A stretch of DNA of 64,000 nucleotides from Phyllobacterium bourgognense. GTDB lineage: Bacteria; Pseudomonadota; Alphaproteobacteria; Rhizobiales; Rhizobiaceae. Shown piece after piece: positions 60,964 through 64,000 of the stretch. The DNA lies in assembly GCF_003337575.1 (NCBI RefSeq), contig NZ_QPJM01000007.1, forward strand, positions 62,001 to 126,000, written 5' to 3'. Within the stretch, counting starts at the first letter, position 1, and the number at the start of each line of letters is the position of its first letter. The notes under the pieces were generated by a model. That model was given only the letters and a program-made list of their open reading frames with translations. It was not told the DNA's origin and ran no database searches. The translations under genes were made by a program, and so were the position numbers.

Positions 60964-61036
60964 AAAGCGCAAAGGGCCTGCCCGCGCTGAACAGACAGGC
61001 CATCCTGCTACCCATCAGTCTGCATCAACTTCAGCA

Positions 61037-62104
61037 ATGGATACGATGAAAATGTCGCAAGAAATAGACCATCGCCGCCGGGGGCTTCTCGGCATAGCGG
61101 CCGCAACTATTGCTGCCGCACCACTCATTCAGCTCACCGGGGCGAACGCGCAGACGGGCACGACGAAAGCGGCGGCGCTGCCCACCATCAAGCCGGGGAC
61201 GAATACCTCCTTGGGTCCCATCAAGCAGATCGACGCCGGCGTCCTCAACGTCGGATATGCCGAAGCAGGCCCTGCCGATGGCTACCCGGTTATTCTTCTG
61301 CACGGATGGCCGTATGATATCTATAGCTTTGCCGACGTCGCTCCTTTGCTTGCCGGCGCAGGCTACCGCGTGATCATGCCGTTTCTGCGCGGCTACGGCA
61401 CCACGAAATTCCTTTCGGGCGATACGGTCCGAAATGGCCAGCAGGCCGTTGTTGCTGTCGACATCATTGCGTTGATGGATGCACTGAAGATACAGAAGGC
61501 AATCATTGCCGGCTTTGACTGGGGTGCACGCACTGCCAACGTTATTGCGGCCCTTTGGCCCGAGCGCTGCAAAGCTCTGGTCTCGGTAAGCGGCTATCTG
61601 ATCGGCAGCCAGGAGGCGAACAACAAACCGTTGCCACCGAAGGCCGAGCTCGCCTGGTGGTACCAGTACTACTTTGCAACCGAACGCGGCCGCCAAGGCT
61701 ACGATAGCAACCGGCACGATTTCTCCAAGCTCATCTGGCAGCTCGCATCGCCGAAATGGAACTTCGACGATGCAACGTTTGACCGGTCGGCCGAAGCGTT
61801 CAACAACCCGGATCATGTCGCCATCGTCATCCATAACTATCGCTGGCGCTTGAGCCTCGTGGAAGGTGAGCCGCAATATGACGATCTGGAAAAAAGGCTG
61901 GCGAAATTCCCGGTGATTACAGTCCCCACAATAACACTTGAAGGTGACGCCAACGGCGCGCCGCACCCGGATCCTGCGGCGTACCGCAGCAAGTTCTCAG
62001 GGAAATACGAGCATCGGACAAGTAGCGGCGGTATTGGCCACAATCTGCCACAGGAAGCACCGCGCGACTTCGCTCAAGCCGTCCTTGACGTCGATACCTT
62101 TTAA
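61037..62104 (+). CDS. Tat-exported epoxide-hydrolase-like alpha/beta hydrolase
   Basis: The 355-residue protein (start 61037 or 61046) has a twin-arginine leader ('HRRRGLLGIAAATIAAAPLIQLTGANAQ'). Its alpha/beta hydrolase core has the oxyanion motif HGWP and an Asp nucleophile in 'IIAGFDWGARTANVIA', as in epoxide hydrolases and haloalkane dehalogenases. The late His is in 'GGIGHNLPQEAP'. The substrate is unknown. Its place right after ohr suggests removal of reactive electrophiles such as epoxides or lipid-peroxidation products, which is inference. Confidence 0.87.
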   Translation: MDTMKMSQEIDHRRRGLLGIAAATIAAAPLIQLTGANAQTGTTKAAALPTIKPGTNTSLGPIKQIDAGVLNVGYAEAGPADGYPVILLHGWPYDIYSFADVAPLLAGAGYRVIMPFLRGYGTTKFLSGDTVRNGQQAVVAVDIIALMDALKIQKAIIAGFDWGARTANVIAALWPERCKALVSVSGYLIGSQEANNKPLPPKAELAWWYQYYFATERGRQGYDSNRHDFSKLIWQLASPKWNFDDATFDRSAEAFNNPDHVAIVIHNYRWRLSLVEGEPQYDDLEKRLAKFPVITVPTITLEGDANGAPHPDPAAYRSKFSGKYEHRTSSGGIGHNLPQEAPRDFAQAVLDVDTF

Positions 62105-62144
62105 GAAATACTGCGGACTCGCCCAGGCGGGTCCGCAGCATCAT

Positions 62145-62789
62145 TCACTCGGGGCCAGAACGGCCTGCTAATACGCGGGAAATGCTGATTGTTCGCGTGA
62201 CGCAGGTCACGAGACTGCCAATCGTTATGATGGCCAATGCCACAAGCAGTGACCAGTGGCTCCCGACGAGCCACGTTTCGACGCACTGGACAACGAGACC
62301 CGCGGTGAGCACTGCCATGCGGCGCTGTTTCGCCATGATGCCGCTGAAGTCCTGAGCCAATCCCAACGATCCGCCGAAAACCCTGATGTAGGCGGTCAGG
62401 GCGGCGAGCAGCGCGCATAGCCACCCAAGCCAGGGGTAGCCCACGGCATATCCAACCGGAACAAGAAACAGCGTATCGCAGATCCTATCCGGAAATTCGT
62501 TGTAGAGAGGCCCGCCCGGTGTTTTCTTGCCGCCTTCGATCGCGACCATTCCGTCGAGAAGGTTGCAGATCAGTCTCATCTGCACGCAGGCAGCGGCGCA
62601 AAACCAAGTGATCGGATGAATCGTAAACGCGATGAGCGCGCCCCCGATGACCGCAAACACTATCGACAGCAGCGAAATGCTGTTGGCAGTGACGCCCGCT
62701 TGCGCCAGATACTTGCTGAGCCTGATGGCCCAGGGAGACGACCGGCTGGAAATCGGGCGGCGCGCGACTTCCTCCTGCAGTTTACTCAT
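62145..62789 (-). CDS. CDP-alcohol phosphatidyltransferase family protein with altered motif
   Basis: The 214-residue membrane protein has about six helices. The family active site D-x2-DG-x2-AR-x8-G-x3-D-x3-D appears as 'NLLDGMVAIEGGKKTPGGPLYNEFPDRICD': the last D-x3-D is kept, the first Asp is Asn, and the Arg of 'AR' is Ile. Enzymes of the family make phospholipid head groups or related phosphodiesters; the substitutions may mean a different alcohol or metal geometry. It is a lone gene, convergent with the hydrolase. Confidence 0.8.
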   Translation of the reverse strand: MSKLQEEVARRPISSRSSPWAIRLSKYLAQAGVTANSISLLSIVFAVIGGALIAFTIHPITWFCAAACVQMRLICNLLDGMVAIEGGKKTPGGPLYNEFPDRICDTLFLVPVGYAVGYPWLGWLCALLAALTAYIRVFGGSLGLAQDFSGIMAKQRRMAVLTAGLVVQCVETWLVGSHWSLLVALAIITIGSLVTCVTRTISISRVLAGRSGPE

Positions 62790-62982
62790 TCACTTCCCCC
62801 ATCTGGCGACCACCCTGGCCGAGATTGCCCTTCTGCAATCGAAATTGAAAGTGGATGCCGGTATTTTTACTGCGCCAATGCGTTGCCGGTTGTACAGTAT
62901 GCCGATCCTGGGCCGTTTCATTAAGCGGAACCCGCGTTCGAGATGTGCGTTGCACATTGCTCAAGCTTTGAAAGATACCGCC

Positions 62983-63483
62983 ATGATGCAGATTCTTGCG
63001 GGACTGATTTTGGCTTTTGCAGTGGTGGGGGCTGCACGTGCCGACGAAGCGGCGTTTCTTCAATCCCTCGAAGGCAAGTGGGAGGGCAATGGCGCGGTAC
63101 GCATACGCACGAATCTACCGTCGATGACGGTTTCCTGCACCTTCGACTCGGCGACCACGCCTTCGTCATTGGCGCTGGAGGGCCGTTGCACCGGCCTGAT
63201 GGTCATGTCCCGCGCTGTTGCCGTCAACCTGACATCGAGCGGCGGCAGATACACCGGCTCCTACACCGGATCAGCCACCGGCGTAGCTCGCCTCTCTGGG
63301 ACAAGGCGCGGAAACGCAATTAACCTAGGTATTCTCTGGGCCAAAAACGTCAATGGCGACCGCAAAGCACAGATAACCATGCGGAAAGTCGGCAATAACG
63401 GTATGGTGTTGACGACGACCGACATGGATCCTCGATCACGCACATCCGTTGTCACCAGTGAAATAAATCTCGTGCGCAATTAG
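62983..63483 (+). CDS. Small exported protein of unknown function
   Basis: The ATG at 62983 (or 62986) gives 166 residues with a signal peptide ('ILAGLILAFAVVGAARADE'). The mature part is beta-rich, with 'FLQSLEGKWEGNGAVRIRTN', a single disulfide-compatible Cys pair ('SCTFDSATTP' and 'EGRCTGL') and a lipocalin-like 'GRYTGSYTGSA' segment. It resembles rhizobial periplasmic proteins annotated only as hypothetical. The longer frame upstream runs antisense through the phosphatidyltransferase gene and is not used. Confidence 0.7.
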   Translation: MMQILAGLILAFAVVGAARADEAAFLQSLEGKWEGNGAVRIRTNLPSMTVSCTFDSATTPSSLALEGRCTGLMVMSRAVAVNLTSSGGRYTGSYTGSATGVARLSGTRRGNAINLGILWAKNVNGDRKAQITMRKVGNNGMVLTTTDMDPRSRTSVVTSEINLVRN

Positions 63484-63560
63484 CCGGGCGAAATATTCTC
63501 CATTCCACGACTGCAGCGTACCGTGTCACAATAATCGCGGGTCAAAAACGGCAGGCTGAA

Positions 63561-64000
63561 ATGCACGATAAATTTCTGTTCGACGGACCGGACGATGCGC
63601 CAGTCACCATTCTACTTGCCCATGGTGCAGGAGCACCGATGGATTCAACTTCGATGGAAGCTGCGGCCAAGGCCCTTGCCGCGGCGGGCTTTCGCGTTGC
63701 GCGTTTCGAGTTCGGCTATATGGCGTCCCGTCGCACGTCAGGGATACGCAAACCTCCGCCCCGGGCCGAAAAACTCAACCCGGAATACGTTGCGGCCGTT
63801 GACGAACTTGGAGCAACAGGTCCGCTGATCATCGGTGGCAAGTCGATGGGTGGACGGGTCGCCAGCATGATCGCCGACGATCTCCATTCTGCCGGAAAAG
63901 TTGCCGGTCTCCTCTGTCTCGGCTATCCGTTTCATCCGCCGGGCAAGCCGGACCAACTTCGTACGAAGCATCTCGCCGGGCTGATGACGCCTGCGTTGAT
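63561..64000 (+). CDS. Alpha/beta hydrolase of the KANL3/Tex30-like family (cut by window end)
   Basis: The frame opens at ATG 63561 and is still open at the last base, giving 146 visible residues. The oxyanion region 'ILLAHGAGAPMDSTSM' and the nucleophile elbow GGKSMGG in 'PLIIGGKSMGGRVASMIADDL' identify a small alpha/beta hydrolase of about 210-220 residues, of the group with 'LLCLGYPFHPPGKPDQLRTKHL'. The function of the bacterial members is not known. The C-terminal catalytic residues are beyond the window. Confidence 0.8.
   Translation, partial: MHDKFLFDGPDDAPVTILLAHGAGAPMDSTSMEAAAKALAAAGFRVARFEFGYMASRRTSGIRKPPPRAEKLNPEYVAAVDELGATGPLIIGGKSMGGRVASMIADDLHSAGKVAGLLCLGYPFHPPGKPDQLRTKHLAGLMTPAL

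Overview
The window is chromosomal or large-replicon DNA from an alphaproteobacterium of the order Hyphomicrobiales (Rhizobiales), most likely a Phyllobacteriaceae/Brucellaceae relative such as Phyllobacterium. The genus is an inference. It rests on an ExsH-type glycanase, an fhu/PvdS-class sigma/RirA-box iron system like that of rhizobia, an FrcABC-like sugar transporter, DUF930 and DUF6481 proteins, and a short palindromic intergenic repeat of rhizobial type. No rRNA, tRNA, CRISPR array, insertion sequence or prophage was seen. Gene density is high and most genes are intact.

Layout. Positions 1-6.5 kb hold small stress and regulatory genes: a partial MarR-GNAT protein, an orphan HigA-like regulator, a phosphatase-like protein lacking its catalytic cysteine, an ABC exporter, a DUF6481/cold-shock pair and a frameshifted DUF763 gene. 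Positions 6.5-11.4 kb run from a PPi-type phosphofructokinase homologue through an Lrp regulator to a polar amino-acid ABC transporter. Positions 11.4-19.9 kb carry an SDR/LysR pair, a DedA protein, a sugar ABC transporter split over two divergent units with an epimerase, a dienelactone hydrolase, and a TetR gene with two clear operator palindromes. Positions 20.2-21.7 kb encode an RTX/GH16 secreted glycanase. Positions 21.7-28.7 kb hold a PaoABC-type molybdenum aldehyde oxidoreductase operon bracketed by two small exported proteins and divergent from a two-component system; an adenylate cyclase and a DUF930 protein follow. Next come a 276-bp palindromic element, TerC, a stand-alone formaldehyde-activating enzyme and a four-gene chaperone-usher (spore-coat-U type) pilus operon (32.4-37.0 kb).

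The centrepiece is a siderophore locus from about 38.0 to 55.8 kb. It contains a PvdS/RpoI-like ECF sigma factor and FhuBDC transport genes with a TonB-dependent receptor. A PLP enzyme, a MATE exporter and an IucB-like acyltransferase form one operon. Divergent from it lie an MbtH protein, a single-module C-A-T-TE NRPS and an IucD-like N-hydroxylase. A phosphopantetheinyl transferase and a siderophore esterase complete the set. By eye I find four TGA-N9-TCA sites (the RirA iron-responsive operator form) at the sigma-factor, receptor and esterase promoters. I also find two outward-facing TAAAT-N16-CGT boxes (the PvdS iron-starvation box form) between the two biosynthetic operons. This predicts a cascade: iron and RirA control the sigma factor, receptor and esterase, and the sigma factor controls biosynthesis and export. 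The product should be a hydroxamate oligomer with at least one ester bond; its identity is not known from the sequence.

The last part (55.9-63.5 kb) is a redox-defence island: MsrA, a DipZ-like thiol reductase, a two-component system, Ohr and a Tat-exported epoxide-hydrolase-like enzyme. One 19-bp motif lies at the same distance and orientation upstream of both dipZ and ohr, so the adjacent two-component system probably controls both. A CDP-alcohol phosphatidyltransferase, a small exported protein and a truncated alpha/beta hydrolase end the window.
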